Assembly: GCF_038594605.1 (NCBI RefSeq)
Contig: NZ_JBCFZM010000001.1
Location: 620,001 to 684,000 of the forward strand
Direction of reading: 5' to 3'
Length of the DNA: 64,000 bases
From: Alteriqipengyuania bathyomarina_B
GTDB lineage: Bacteria; Pseudomonadota; Alphaproteobacteria; Sphingomonadales; Sphingomonadaceae
A model generated the notes under the pieces. The model saw only the letters and a list, made by a program, of their open reading frames with translations, was not told the DNA's origin and did no database searches. Positions 52,307-62,633 of the stretch are shown piece after piece (the stretch's first letter is position 1; each line of letters opens with the position of its first letter). The position numbers and the translations under genes were made by a program.

Positions 52307-54214
52307 ATGGCGCTTTCCCCACAATGGCTCGATCAGTTGCGGACGCGTGTGACGCTGTCCACCGTCGTCATGCGGACGACCAAGCTGCAGCGCGCCGGGC
52401 GCGAATGGCGGGCATGCTGCCCGTTCCATGACGAAAAGACGCCCAGCTTCTACGTCAACGACCAGAAGGGCTTCTACCACTGCTTCGGCTGCGGCGCGCA
52501 TGGCGACGTGATCCGCTGGATGACCGACCAGCGCGGGCTGCAATTCATGGATGCGGTGAAAGAGCTGGCAGCGCAGGCGGGCATGGAGATGCCCGCACCC
52601 GATCCGCAACAGGCGAAGCGAGCGAAGAAGCGCGCCGGACTGCACGATGCGATGGGCGCGGCGCAGGAATTTTTCGTCCGCGAGCTGGCAGGGCCGCGCG
52701 GCTCTCAGGCGCGCGATTATCTCGACAAGCGTGGCTTCTCGCCCGCTATCATGCGCGAATTCGGCTTCGGCTATGCCCCAGACGAGCGACAGGCGATGGC
52801 ACAGGCGCTCGGTTCGCTCCCGCCGCAATTGCTGGTCGAGGGCGGACTGCGTATCGCAATCGACGGGAAGGACCCCTACGACCGCTTCCGCGACCGCCTG
52901 ATGCTGCCGATCCACGACGTGCGCGGCCGCGTGATCGCCTTCGGGGGGCGCATTCTTTCGGCAAAGGAAGGCGCGCCCAAGTACCTCAATTCGCCCGAGA
53001 CGCCGCTGTTCGACAAGGGGCGCACGCTCTACAATATCCACCGCGCCAGCGCGGCCGCGCGCAAGGCAGACCGCATCATCGTGGTCGAAGGCTATATGGA
53101 CGTGATCGCGCTCGCCAATGCGGGGCTCGCCGAAGCCGTCGCCCCGCTCGGCACCGCGCTGACCGAGAACCACATTGCCGAGCTGTGGCGCCACGCCCCC
53201 TCCCCGATCCTGTGCTTCGACGGCGATGCGGCGGGCCAGCGTGCGGTGCGTCGCGCAATCGAGCGATCGCTCCCGCTGCTGCATCCCGGCCACACGCTGA
53301 GAATCGCCTGGCTGCCCTCGGGGCTCGATCCGGACGATCTCATCAAGGCCAAAGGTGTTGCAGCATTCGAACAGGTCATCGAAAATGCGCAGCCGCTGCT
53401 CGAGGCTCTGTGGACGCTGGAGGCGCGCGCCGTGCCGCTCGACACGCCCGAGGCGAAGGCGGGCCTGAAGGCGCGGCTGATGACGCATATCGAGACGATC
53501 GAAGACGGCGATGTGCGCGCGCTCTACCGTCGCGATCTGCTCGACAGGTTTTCCGCCTTCGCCTTCCCTCCGCGCCAGAAAGGCGGCGGAAAACAGCCGT
53601 TTCAGCCGCGCAAACAGTGGAAGCGCGACGCGCCCGAACCGCTCTCGCCGGAGCTTGCGCGCAAGCTCGCCAACCTTGCGCAAGGCGGCGCGCGCCAGCG
53701 TCTGCTGGCCGAAGTGATGGGGCAGCTGGCGGCCTTTCCGGAGCTGATCGAGCCGCATCGCGACGCCCTGAACGAACTCGGCGAAATCGATCCGGCGACG
53801 ATTTCTTTGCTCGATCCGGTGATGGAGCGCGCACAAACGCTTGAAGCCGACGACAAAACGACCATATTCGACCCGCGCTGGGGCTCCCGGTCCGCTGAAC
53901 AATCCGCACCCGGCTTGCCTCGACAAGCCACAGATGCAGCGACCGCGCGCGAAGACCTGGCCGAAGCCATCGAGTTGCTGGTCGAAGGGCCGGCGCTGGA
54001 AAAGGCACTGGCCGCCGCGACGGAGCGTTTCGAACACGATCCAGAAGGCGCGTTCGCCGAACAGCAGCGACTGCTCAAGCGGAAGCTGGCATTCGACGCT
54101 CGTTTGGGCCAGATGGCAGCGAGGCGGATCGCGCGAGCGACACCGGCAACAGATTTAAAAGCCGCGGCGGCTCCTCCCGAAGACGGGGAACGCATCGGCC
54201 AGGAAACGGATTAG
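52307..54214 (+). CDS. dnaG: DNA primase
   Basis: 635 residues. It makes RNA primers for replication. It has the CHC2-type zinc finger (ACCPFHDEKTPSF and YHCFGCGAHGD), the TOPRIM catalytic domain (IIVVEGYMDVIALANAGLAE; LCFDGDAAGQRA) and a C-terminal helicase-interaction region. The gene follows a short intergenic space after the lipoprotein and precedes rpoD by 9 bp, the classic macromolecular-synthesis order. Confidence 0.96.
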   Translation: MALSPQWLDQLRTRVTLSTVVMRTTKLQRAGREWRACCPFHDEKTPSFYVNDQKGFYHCFGCGAHGDVIRWMTDQRGLQFMDAVKELAAQAGMEMPAPDPQQAKRAKKRAGLHDAMGAAQEFFVRELAGPRGSQARDYLDKRGFSPAIMREFGFGYAPDERQAMAQALGSLPPQLLVEGGLRIAIDGKDPYDRFRDRLMLPIHDVRGRVIAFGGRILSAKEGAPKYLNSPETPLFDKGRTLYNIHRASAAARKADRIIVVEGYMDVIALANAGLAEAVAPLGTALTENHIAELWRHAPSPILCFDGDAAGQRAVRRAIERSLPLLHPGHTLRIAWLPSGLDPDDLIKAKGVAAFEQVIENAQPLLEALWTLEARAVPLDTPEAKAGLKARLMTHIETIEDGDVRALYRRDLLDRFSAFAFPPRQKGGGKQPFQPRKQWKRDAPEPLSPELARKLANLAQGGARQRLLAEVMGQLAAFPELIEPHRDALNELGEIDPATISLLDPVMERAQTLEADDKTTIFDPRWGSRSAEQSAPGLPRQATDAATAREDLAEAIELLVEGPALEKALAAATERFEHDPEGAFAEQQRLLKRKLAFDARLGQMAARRIARATPATDLKAAAAPPEDGERIGQETD

Positions 54215-54223
54215 CAAGGCCCT

Positions 54224-56224
54224 ATGGCGTCCGAAGCGAAGACCAAAGACACCGAAGATGCTCCCCTGATCGACCTTAACGAGGCCTCGATCAAGAAGCT
54301 CATCACCAAGGCTAAGAAACGTGGTTACGTCACCTATGACGAACTTAACGAGGCTTTGCCGCAAGGCGAGATGAGTTCGGACCAGATCGAGGACATCCAG
54401 GCCGCGATTTCCGAAATGGGCGTGCAGATCGTCGAATCGGACGACGAGGTCGAGGCCGAGAAGGACGAGGTCGAGGAAATCGCACCCGATTCATCGGCCA
54501 AGAAAGATGCCAAGCCTGCCGCCGCAGCGACCAAGAAGACCGTCGATGCCCGGACCGACGATCCGGTGCGCATGTATCTGCGCGAAATGGGCGCAGTCGA
54601 ACTGCTCAGCCGCGAGGGCGAAATCGCCATCGCCAAGCGGATCGAGGCCGGGCGCGACACTATGATCATCGGGCTGTGCGAAAGCCCGATCACCTTCCAC
54701 GCCATCATCCAGTGGTCTGACGCGCTCAACGAAGGCGAGATGCAGCTGCGCGAGATCCTCGATCTCGATGCCATGCTCTCCAAGGAACCTCCCGTCGACA
54801 AGATGGAAGAGGAGAACGAGGACGATTCGGGCGAGATTTCGGAAGAGACCGCCGGGCCGACCATTCGAGACGACGACGAGGATGAAGACGAGTCCGAAGA
54901 CGGCGACGAAGAAGGCGACGGCGAAAGCAAGCGCCGCGACGACGAAGAAGAAGAAGACAACACGATGTCGCTGGCCCAGATGGAGGCCGCGCTCAAGCCC
55001 GACGCGCTGGAACGTTTCGCGCGCATCACCGACCTGTTCAAGAAGTTCGAGAAGCTGCAGGGCGAACGCGTCGATACGCTGGGCCGTGGCGATGCCTTCC
55101 CGGCTGCCAAGGAAAAGAAGTACGAGGACCTGCGCGAACAGCTGACGGCGGAAGTCGAAAGCGTGCAGTTCCACGCGACCAAGATCGAATTCCTGGTCGA
55201 CAATCTTTACGCCTTCAACCGGCGCCTGACCGCGCTCGGCGGCCAGATGCTGCGCCTGGCCGAGCGTCACAAGATCAAGCGGATCGACTTCCTCGATGCC
55301 TATCTCGGCAACGAGCTGGACGACGAATGGCTCACCAGCCGGACGAAAGATAAAAAGTGGGCCGCGTTCGCCGAGGGCGAAAGCGATTCGATCGAGCGTA
55401 TCCGACAGGAAATCGGCGATATCGCCAGCCAGACCGGCATGGCGCTGCCCGAATTCCGCCGGATCGTGAACATGGTCCAGAAGGCGGAGCGCGAGGCGCG
55501 CATCGCCAAGAAGGAAATGGTCGAGGCGAACCTGCGTCTCGTGATTTCCATTGCCAAGAAATACACCAACCGCGGGCTGCAATTCCTGGATTTGATTCAG
55601 GAAGGGAACATCGGCCTGATGAAGGCGGTCGACAAGTTCGAGTACCGCCGCGGTTACAAGTTCAGCACCTATGCGACGTGGTGGATCCGTCAGGCGATCA
55701 CCCGCTCGATCGCCGACCAGGCGCGCACGATCCGCATCCCTGTTCACATGATCGAGACGATCAACAAGCTGGTTCGGACTTCCCGCCAGTTCCTCCACGA
55801 GCAGGGCCGCGAGCCTACGCCCGAGGAAATGGCCGAGCGTCTTTCGATGCCGCTCGAAAAGGTTCGCAAGGTGATGAAGATCGCCAAGGAACCGATCAGC
55901 CTCGAGACGCCGATCGGCGACGAGGAAGACAGCCACCTGGGCGATTTCATCGAGGACAAGAACGCGATTATCCCCGTCGACGCCGCGATCCAGTCGAACC
56001 TCAAGGAAACCGTCACCCGCGTGCTCGCCTCGCTCACCCCGCGCGAGGAACGCGTGCTGCGCATGCGCTTTGGCATCGGGATGAACACCGATCACACGCT
56101 GGAAGAAGTTGGCCAGCAGTTCTCGGTGACGCGCGAGCGTATCCGCCAGATCGAAGCAAAGGCGCTGCGCAAGCTCAAGCACCCCTCGCGCTCCCGCAAG
56201 ATGCGCAGCTTCCTCGATCAGTAG
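54224..56224 (+). CDS. rpoD: Primary sigma factor sigma-70
   Basis: 666 residues. It directs RNA polymerase to housekeeping promoters. It contains region 1.1, a long acidic non-conserved insert (DDEDEDESEDGDEEGDGESK), region 1.2 (DPVRMYLREMGAVELLSREG), region 2 (YTNRGLQFLDLIQEGNIGLM; KFSTYATWWIRQAITRSIAD), region 3 (PTPEEMAERLSMPLEKVRKV) and region 4 (TLEEVGQQFSVTRERIRQIE). It follows dnaG by 9 bp. Confidence 0.98.
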   Translation: MASEAKTKDTEDAPLIDLNEASIKKLITKAKKRGYVTYDELNEALPQGEMSSDQIEDIQAAISEMGVQIVESDDEVEAEKDEVEEIAPDSSAKKDAKPAAAATKKTVDARTDDPVRMYLREMGAVELLSREGEIAIAKRIEAGRDTMIIGLCESPITFHAIIQWSDALNEGEMQLREILDLDAMLSKEPPVDKMEEENEDDSGEISEETAGPTIRDDDEDEDESEDGDEEGDGESKRRDDEEEEDNTMSLAQMEAALKPDALERFARITDLFKKFEKLQGERVDTLGRGDAFPAAKEKKYEDLREQLTAEVESVQFHATKIEFLVDNLYAFNRRLTALGGQMLRLAERHKIKRIDFLDAYLGNELDDEWLTSRTKDKKWAAFAEGESDSIERIRQEIGDIASQTGMALPEFRRIVNMVQKAEREARIAKKEMVEANLRLVISIAKKYTNRGLQFLDLIQEGNIGLMKAVDKFEYRRGYKFSTYATWWIRQAITRSIADQARTIRIPVHMIETINKLVRTSRQFLHEQGREPTPEEMAERLSMPLEKVRKVMKIAKEPISLETPIGDEEDSHLGDFIEDKNAIIPVDAAIQSNLKETVTRVLASLTPREERVLRMRFGIGMNTDHTLEEVGQQFSVTRERIRQIEAKALRKLKHPSRSRKMRSFLDQ

Positions 56225-56262
56225 ACCGGGTACTGCGGCCACGGCGTGAAGGGGCTTCGGCC

Positions 56263-56694
56263 ATGGCGATACTGAAAGCGCAGTTGAAACGACAACTGCG
56301 CTCCGCCCAGAGATGGTTTCCCTTTTTGCGCGGGGCCAAATTCTCCGCGTGGAATTTTGCGACCCGCCGTCTCGGTTAGAAGATCGAACCCGAATTCCGG
56401 CTGCTGCGCCATCGGCCGCGGTGCGATCTGGCGATCGATGTCGGCGCCAATTGGGGTCAGAGCATTCTGGCCCCGAAACGCTGCGCGCGTCCGCGCCGCA
56501 TCCTGAGCTTCGAACCCAATCCCAAACTGGTCGCACGGCTGCAACTCCGATATCGCGACGATCCTTCGGTGCAGATCGACGCCATGGCGCTTGGCTTACG
56601 AGAAGGGCCATACGAGCTCCTCATCCCGAGCTATCTCGGCTTAACGAATACGATCTTCCTGACCGACGAGCAGCGTTCGGCGATGCCGTTCTAA
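56263..56694 (+). pseudogene. FkbM-family methyltransferase remnant with in-frame amber codon
   Basis: From ATG 56263 a frame encodes AILKAQLKRQLRSAQRWFPF and reaches TAG at 56377. In the same frame, translation continues with EPEFRLLRHRPRCDLAIDVG and ANWGQSILA, then ILSFEPNPKLVARLQLRYRD, the SAM-binding start of FkbM methyltransferases. It stops at 56692 (TAA), about 100 residues short of family length. The catalytic C-terminal half is absent. It is a double-damaged gene, or two fragments; the mutation is recent enough that the frame survived. Confidence 0.8.
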
Positions 56695-56817
56695 ACAGGC
56701 ACCCGGCCCCAGCGTGCGCCTTGCGATTGTGCTCGCTCCCCGTCGGTCCTATCCCGGCGTATGCTCGCGTTGAAACATCCTGCCATCAGGCAAGCCCGCC
56801 CGACCCGTCTGCGGCCG

Positions 56818-57807
56818 ATGCATTGGGGAAAGCTGCTTCCGGCGATCGCAGGGATCGCGGCCCTACCCGGCTGCATCGCGTTTCCGGACGTATCCGCATT
56901 TCCCGAATGGGCGATGATTCAGGAACAGATGGCGGCGGAGGCCAAGCCGATCCAGCTGGACCCGCTGATACTCGACCAGACCGACGATTTCGTGATCGAT
57001 GCGAGTATCGCCGGGCAGCCCGTCCGGCTGCTGGTCGATCTCTCGCACTCCGGCATTGCGCTCAACCCCGATGCTGCCGAACGGCTGGGGCTGGCTCCCC
57101 TGACCAGCCTCACTTCCACGCGGATCGGCCCGGTAACGGTCAGGCGCTGGATAGCCGATGCGCAGGTCGCCAGCGGACCGGTATCGTCGCAGCAGCGCCT
57201 CTCGTGGACCGAAAGACCGATCACCGATGAGGCCGATGGCATCGTCAATATCGCCAACCTCCCCAACCCTTCGGTCACGCTGAACTTGCGGCCGCGCAGG
57301 TCCGAAGATCGGGCAATCACGCTTCCCACCCGTCCGCGCGGCGGTTTCGCCTTGGCATATGTCCACGACGACGCCGGCCAGAACATCGATGTCCGCTTCC
57401 TCCTCTCCGGCCCCCGCAGCATGGCGACCACCGCGACCGGCGCCTATCTGGCCGAAACCTATGGTGGATCGTGGGACGGCCCCCGACGCGCGCATCCGAT
57501 CCTCTATGGTGTGGAGCGCCCCGTCCGCCCGATGCGCTTTGCCCGCCCCGTCTCTTTCGGCGGCATTCTCTTCCAGAACCCGCTGGTGCGGATGCGCGAC
57601 TATCAGGGCGAGGATCTGCTTCCCCAGGACGCGCCGAGCGAAGAGACGACGATTACCGTTCAGGGCGTCGGCGAGCGCACCTCGGCCGAGCATTTCGTTT
57701 ACGTCGCGTACGACATTCTGGGGCAATGCAGTTCGATTACCTACGTCCGCGCCACAAGGAATCTGACGCTGGTATGCCCGCCCGCCGTGCTGGCTCCGCC
57801 GGCCTGA
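56818..57807 (+). CDS. Lipoprotein with retropepsin-like fold but degenerate active site
   Basis: 329 residues from ATG 56818, which gives a compact lipoprotein signal (HWGKLLPAIAGIAALPGC). An in-frame ATG at 56761 would add 19 basic residues. VRLLVDLSHSGIALNPDAAE followed by RLGL has the strand-loop pattern of clan AA aspartic proteases, but the DTG/DSG triad is replaced by DLS, so catalysis is doubtful. A second beta-rich lobe follows (QNIDVRFLLSGPRSMATTAT). Envelope-located protein, function unknown. Confidence 0.7.
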   Translation: MHWGKLLPAIAGIAALPGCIAFPDVSAFPEWAMIQEQMAAEAKPIQLDPLILDQTDDFVIDASIAGQPVRLLVDLSHSGIALNPDAAERLGLAPLTSLTSTRIGPVTVRRWIADAQVASGPVSSQQRLSWTERPITDEADGIVNIANLPNPSVTLNLRPRRSEDRAITLPTRPRGGFALAYVHDDAGQNIDVRFLLSGPRSMATTATGAYLAETYGGSWDGPRRAHPILYGVERPVRPMRFARPVSFGGILFQNPLVRMRDYQGEDLLPQDAPSEETTITVQGVGERTSAEHFVYVAYDILGQCSSITYVRATRNLTLVCPPAVLAPPA

Positions 57808-57820
57808 GCATGTCCTGCCG

Positions 57821-58114
57821 CTATCGCTGTGCCGCCTTGCGAAATAGGGCCGCCAGCGACAGCCATCCGAGGCAGACCACCCCGGTCGCCACCCACTCGA
57901 AGCCCATTTCCTGCCGGCCCAACAGCAGGATCGCGAGTTGCGCCACTGCACAGAACACCATCAGCCCCGCCATGGCGTTCGCGCGGAAGCGAAAGATCGC
58001 TCCGCCGATCGGAACGACCGCCAGCATCGCAAAATAGGCGAGGTTGAGCGGATTGTCCCCATTGCCGATGAACCCGATGGCGAGGTTGATCCACACCAGC
58101 GAAACCGTGCCCAA
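57821..58114 (-). CDS. Small four-helix membrane protein
   Basis: 97 residues, nearly all hydrophobic segments (SLVWINLAIGFIGNG; AYFAMLAVVPIGGAIF; AGLMVFCAVAQLAILLL; WVATGVVCLGWLSLAALF). Codons show the GC-rich third positions of real genes here. The start overlaps the start of the divergent membrane-protein gene by 8 bp, so a promoter for one must lie within the other. Function unknown. Confidence 0.65.
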   Translation of the reverse strand: MGTVSLVWINLAIGFIGNGDNPLNLAYFAMLAVVPIGGAIFRFRANAMAGLMVFCAVAQLAILLLGRQEMGFEWVATGVVCLGWLSLAALFRKAAQR

Positions 58115-58931
58115 GCACGACTATCGCTTCGTCGCGGAGATCAAGGCGGACGAGGGGCAATCGGTACCCACCCCCAGATCGAGTGGCCCGGACCATTCGC
58201 AGCATGCCGCGATCCGCATGCTGTTACGAGCGATCCTCGGCGGAGCGGCTGCGGGCATCATTGGCGGCGTGGTTTACGGGATGATCGGGCTGGCAGACGC
58301 GCCGAGCGCATTGTCTAGCCTGCTCGTGCTGGTGGTCCTGTGCGGCGGCGTCGGCTTGCTCGCCGGAGTCGGTGTGGGCGCGGGTCTTGCTCTGGCGGAC
58401 CGCTTCGCTTCGGGATCGCGCTTGTGGCTTGCCGTGGGTGGCGCGCTCGGCGGAGCTATTGTCGGCGCGCTCGCCAAGCTGCTCGGCTCCGATGCCTTCA
58501 ATCTGCTGCTGGGCGCCGCGCCCGATACTATGACCGGAGCGCCCGAGGGGCTCATAATCGGCCTCACAATCGGCCTGGCGCTGCTGGTGCCCGGCCAAAC
58601 ACCCGATGGACGCACCTCGCCCGCGCCCGTCGCCGTTGCCGGAGCACTCGGCGTCGTGAGCGGCGCGCTCATCGCCTTTTCGGGAGGCCGCCTGATGGCG
58701 GGGAGCCTTGCTGCACTGGCAGAGGCTTTCAGCGGGAGCAAAGTGGGGCTTGAACGGATCGCCGCGCTGTTCGGCGAAGCGGACTTCGGGCCGCTCAGCC
58801 TCGCATTCACGACCGCCTTCGAAGCCATGCTGTTCGCCACCATGGTCGTGGCGGCGATCCGCTTTCGGACTGCTCGACACGACAGGCCAGTGCGCCCGGT
58901 GGATGCAGCGCGCGTTCCGGGTAGCGTCTGA
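58107..58931 (+). CDS. Multi-spanning membrane protein of unknown function
   Basis: 274 residues from a GTG. A soluble start (KHDYRFVAEIKADEGQSV) is followed by Gly/Ala-rich transmembrane segments (LGGAAAGIIGGVVYGMIGLA; LLVLVVLCGGVGLLAGVGVG; GLIIGLTIGLALLVPG; AMLFATMVVAAIRF). The alternative ATG at 58218 would remove the soluble part, whose GC-rich third positions suggest it is coding. Neither start has a good ribosome-binding site. It lies upstream of rpiB with a 25-bp gap. Confidence 0.65.
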   Translation: MPKHDYRFVAEIKADEGQSVPTPRSSGPDHSQHAAIRMLLRAILGGAAAGIIGGVVYGMIGLADAPSALSSLLVLVVLCGGVGLLAGVGVGAGLALADRFASGSRLWLAVGGALGGAIVGALAKLLGSDAFNLLLGAAPDTMTGAPEGLIIGLTIGLALLVPGQTPDGRTSPAPVAVAGALGVVSGALIAFSGGRLMAGSLAALAEAFSGSKVGLERIAALFGEADFGPLSLAFTTAFEAMLFATMVVAAIRFRTARHDRPVRPVDAARVPGSV

Positions 58932-58956
58932 CGGCGCTTCCCCCTATGTGGCCCCC

Positions 58957-59406
58957 ATGCGTATCGCGATAGCTTCCGACCATGCTGCCATCGAAATGAA
59001 GGCCGCACTCCATGAATGGCTCGTCGAAAAGGGCCACGAGGTTGCCGATCTCGGCCCCGGCGACGGGGAACGGGTCGATTACCCCGACTACGGGTACAAG
59101 CTTGCGAGTGTGATCGCCGATGGCACCGCCATGCGCGGTATTGCGCTCTGCGGCTCCGGTCTCGGCATCTCGATGAGCGTCAACCGCAACCCGAAGTGCC
59201 GTTGCGCAATGGTATCCGAACAGCTCTCTGCCAAACTCGCGCGCGAGCATAACGACGCCAACGTCATTGCGATGGGCGCCCGGTTGATCGGGATCGAACA
59301 GGCCAAGGCCTGCGTGCAGACTTTCCTTGAAACCGCGTTCGAGGGTGGCCGCCATCAGGGCCGCGTCGACAAGCTTTCCAACCCCGACATTACCGGAGGC
59401 GCCTGA
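58957..59406 (+). CDS. rpiB: Ribose-5-phosphate isomerase B
   Basis: 149 residues of the RpiB/LacAB family. It interconverts ribose and ribulose 5-phosphate. Motifs: IAIASDHAAIEMKAALHEWL, GERVDYPDYGYKLA, GIALCGSGLGISMSVNRNPK with the catalytic Cys, and LAREHNDANVIAMGARLIG. The start gives exact family length. glyA begins 3 bp after its stop. Confidence 0.92.
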   Translation: MRIAIASDHAAIEMKAALHEWLVEKGHEVADLGPGDGERVDYPDYGYKLASVIADGTAMRGIALCGSGLGISMSVNRNPKCRCAMVSEQLSAKLAREHNDANVIAMGARLIGIEQAKACVQTFLETAFEGGRHQGRVDKLSNPDITGGA

Positions 59407-59409
59407 ACA

Positions 59410-60741
<1,332 letters not shown>

Positions 60742-60745
60742 TCAG

Positions 60746-60967
60746 ATGAATAATCAGGATCCCGGCAACGGGCAGGATTGGGTCGAGGATGCCCGGGTAG
60801 AAGTGTCGGGCATGCTCAAGGGCGGGATGGACCATCCCTCCACCAAGCCGGTGCTGACTGGCGCCGCCGTCGGCGCGGTCGGCGCAATGATTTTGCCGGT
60901 CATCACCTGGCCGGTCGGCCTGGCGGCCGGTGCCGGTTACATGCTCTACCGACGGATCAAGCGCTGA
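60746..60967 (+). CDS. Small single-pass membrane protein
   Basis: 73 residues: a hydrophilic start (NNQDPGNGQDWVEDARVEVS), then one long hydrophobic segment (VLTGAAVGAVGAMILPVITW continuing to PVGLAAGAGYML) and a basic end (YRRIKR). The ATG is preceded by GGGAG at eight bases. Its stop TGA forms a CTGA overlap with the probable trmJ start. Function unknown. Confidence 0.75.
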   Translation: MNNQDPGNGQDWVEDARVEVSGMLKGGMDHPSTKPVLTGAAVGAVGAMILPVITWPVGLAAGAGYMLYRRIKR

Positions 60968-61683
60968 ACGAGAAGCCCGCAATCGTCCTCGTCCGTCCGC
61001 AACTGGGCGAGAATATCGGCAAGGCGGCACGCGCGATGGCCAATTTCGGCCTCGCGGAGATGCGCCTCGTCACCCCGCGAGATGGCTGGCCGAACCCCTC
61101 GGCAGGCCCTGCGGCGGCGGGGGCTGACTTCATTATCCACAAGGCACAGGTGTTCGAAAGCACCGCCGATGCGGTCGCCGATTGCGCGCATGTGTTTGCG
61201 AGCACGGTGCGCAAACGCGGCGTGACCAAGCCGGTACTGACGCCCGAGGAAGCAGCCGATGCGATCCACGGCGAAACCGGCAAGTCCGCCATCCTCTTCG
61301 GGCCGGAGCGCTCAGGGCTGGAAACGCAGGATGTCGCGCTCGCGCGCAGCATCCTGACCGTACCGATCGATCCCGATTTCGGTTCGCTCAATCTGGCGCA
61401 GGCCGTCGTATTATGCGCTTACGAATGGTCCAAGCGGCGCGGTCTCGCGCAGCCTCCCAAGGAAGACCTGTTGCCGCCCGGCCCGCAGGAAGAACTCGAC
61501 GGGCTGATCGCGCATCTCGAGCATATGCTTGAGCCCAAAGGCTATTTCCTGCCGCCGTCACGCGCCGAGTCCACCCGGCGGACGCTGCGCGGGGTCCTGA
61601 CCAAGCCGGGATGGAACCACCTCGAGTTGCGGACCTTGCGCGGAGTGCTCTCTTCGCTCGAACGCAACAGACTATCCGATTGA
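60964..61683 (+). CDS. tRNA (cytidine/uridine-2'-O)-methyltransferase TrmJ-like (SPOUT), probable CTG start
   Basis: 239 residues of the SpoU/TrmJ class: PAIVLVRPQLGENIGKAARA, NFGLAEMRLVTPRDGWP, SAILFGPERSGLETQDVALA and SLNLAQAVVLCAYEW form the knotted SAM-binding motifs. It methylates ribose at tRNA position 32. No ATG, GTG or TTG lies in frame within 180 bp before the conserved start; the nearest is a TTG at 60778 inside the other gene with an Arg-rich product. A CTG at 60964 overlaps the previous stop as CTGA, the same geometry as ATGA junctions nearby, and is the best start. Confidence 0.85.
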   Translation: MNEKPAIVLVRPQLGENIGKAARAMANFGLAEMRLVTPRDGWPNPSAGPAAAGADFIIHKAQVFESTADAVADCAHVFASTVRKRGVTKPVLTPEEAADAIHGETGKSAILFGPERSGLETQDVALARSILTVPIDPDFGSLNLAQAVVLCAYEWSKRRGLAQPPKEDLLPPGPQEELDGLIAHLEHMLEPKGYFLPPSRAESTRRTLRGVLTKPGWNHLELRTLRGVLSSLERNRLSD

Positions 61684-61764
61684 ATGCATTTGACTTCTTC
61701 GAGCCGAGATGGTGACTCTTGAACGAATCCCGTCTTGCAGACCTATTGGAGTTTACCCCCGCTA

Positions 61765-62043
61765 ATGAAACGCACCCTCATTCTCGCCGCCGCCTGCGCG
61801 GCCTTCGCGCTGCCCGCCTCGCTCGCCGCGGCACCCGAATCGGACAATCCCAAGGAGCAGACCGAGGCCAAGGCGCAGGACGAGAAAGACGCCAAGGAAG
61901 AGGCGAAGGAAGAACGCAAGATCTGCCGCCGCATCAGGGAAGTCGGCACGCGGTTCAGCGAAAAGGTCTGCATGACCAAGGACGAATGGAAAGAGCAGAT
62001 GTCCGGCGCTCAGGATACGGTTCGCGAAGGTCGCGACCGCTAG
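61765..62043 (+). CDS. Small exported charged protein
   Basis: 92 residues. A signal peptide (KRTLILAAACAAFALPASLA) is followed by a very hydrophilic Lys/Glu/Asp segment (EQTEAKAQDEKDAKEEAKEE) and KICRRIREVGTRFSEKVCMT, two cysteines likely to form a disulfide. The CRRIRE-G-RF--KVCMT pattern occurs in small secreted proteins of this bacterial group; function unknown. Confidence 0.75.
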   Translation: MKRTLILAAACAAFALPASLAAAPESDNPKEQTEAKAQDEKDAKEEAKEERKICRRIREVGTRFSEKVCMTKDEWKEQMSGAQDTVREGRDR

Positions 62044-62083
62044 GCGGAAACGCTATCGATATCGGGGGCGGCTGGCAATGCCT

Positions 62084-62410
62084 TCAGCGCCGCAGCCGCT
62101 CCCACTCGATCATCTCGTAACCGATCGAAGCCTCGACGAGGCGGTCCCAGATGTCGCGGATCGCCTCTTCGGGAATGCCGGCATCCCGTGCATCGTCGCA
62201 GGCGTTGGCGATCACCTCTGCCTTGCGCGCCTCGTCACGCACGTGGCCTCGCTCAGGCTTGATCCGGGCTGCGGCACGCATGTAGCCGAAGCGGATAGCG
62301 ATCAGCCGCATCAGCTCGCGGTCCAGCGCATCGACGCCGGTACGCACATCGGCCATGGTTTCACAACGTTCGGGGGCTTTGGCTTCAGGAGCTTGGACGG
62401 GGTCACTCAT
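62084..62410 (-). CDS. Chorismate mutase (AroQ type)
   Basis: 108 residues. It converts chorismate to prephenate on the way to Phe and Tyr. The helical AroQ fold is seen in VRTGVDALDRELMRLIAIRF, MRAAARIKPERGHVRDEARK and IWDRLVEASIGYEMIEWERL, with the substrate Arg and Lys residues present. ATG at 62410 is preferred because upstream codons are atypical for the family. Confidence 0.88.
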   Translation of the reverse strand: MSDPVQAPEAKAPERCETMADVRTGVDALDRELMRLIAIRFGYMRAAARIKPERGHVRDEARKAEVIANACDDARDAGIPEEAIRDIWDRLVEASIGYEMIEWERLRR

Positions 62411-62633
62411 GGGAACGAGCCTGTGCCCTGCCCCGCGCGAAGTGTCGAGCCTTGACGAAACCGGCGAAAGCGCTATGTGCCGCGCTTCGCTCGCGAGCTT
62501 TCTACAAAGTCTCACGAAATTGGCCCCGCATCCCGGTGAAGCGGTGGCCGCGACAGGGATATTGCCCTGTCGGTGCGATGCCGGGTTGAAGCGCCGTCAT
62601 ACGGGCGGCGACAGCAAATTGAAGGAATGGATT

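Noticed and set aside
57741..58205. 154-codon minus-strand frame overlapping the small membrane gene
   Set aside because: Its product is Arg/Gly-rich without domain; the 97-residue membrane protein in another frame has better codon use.
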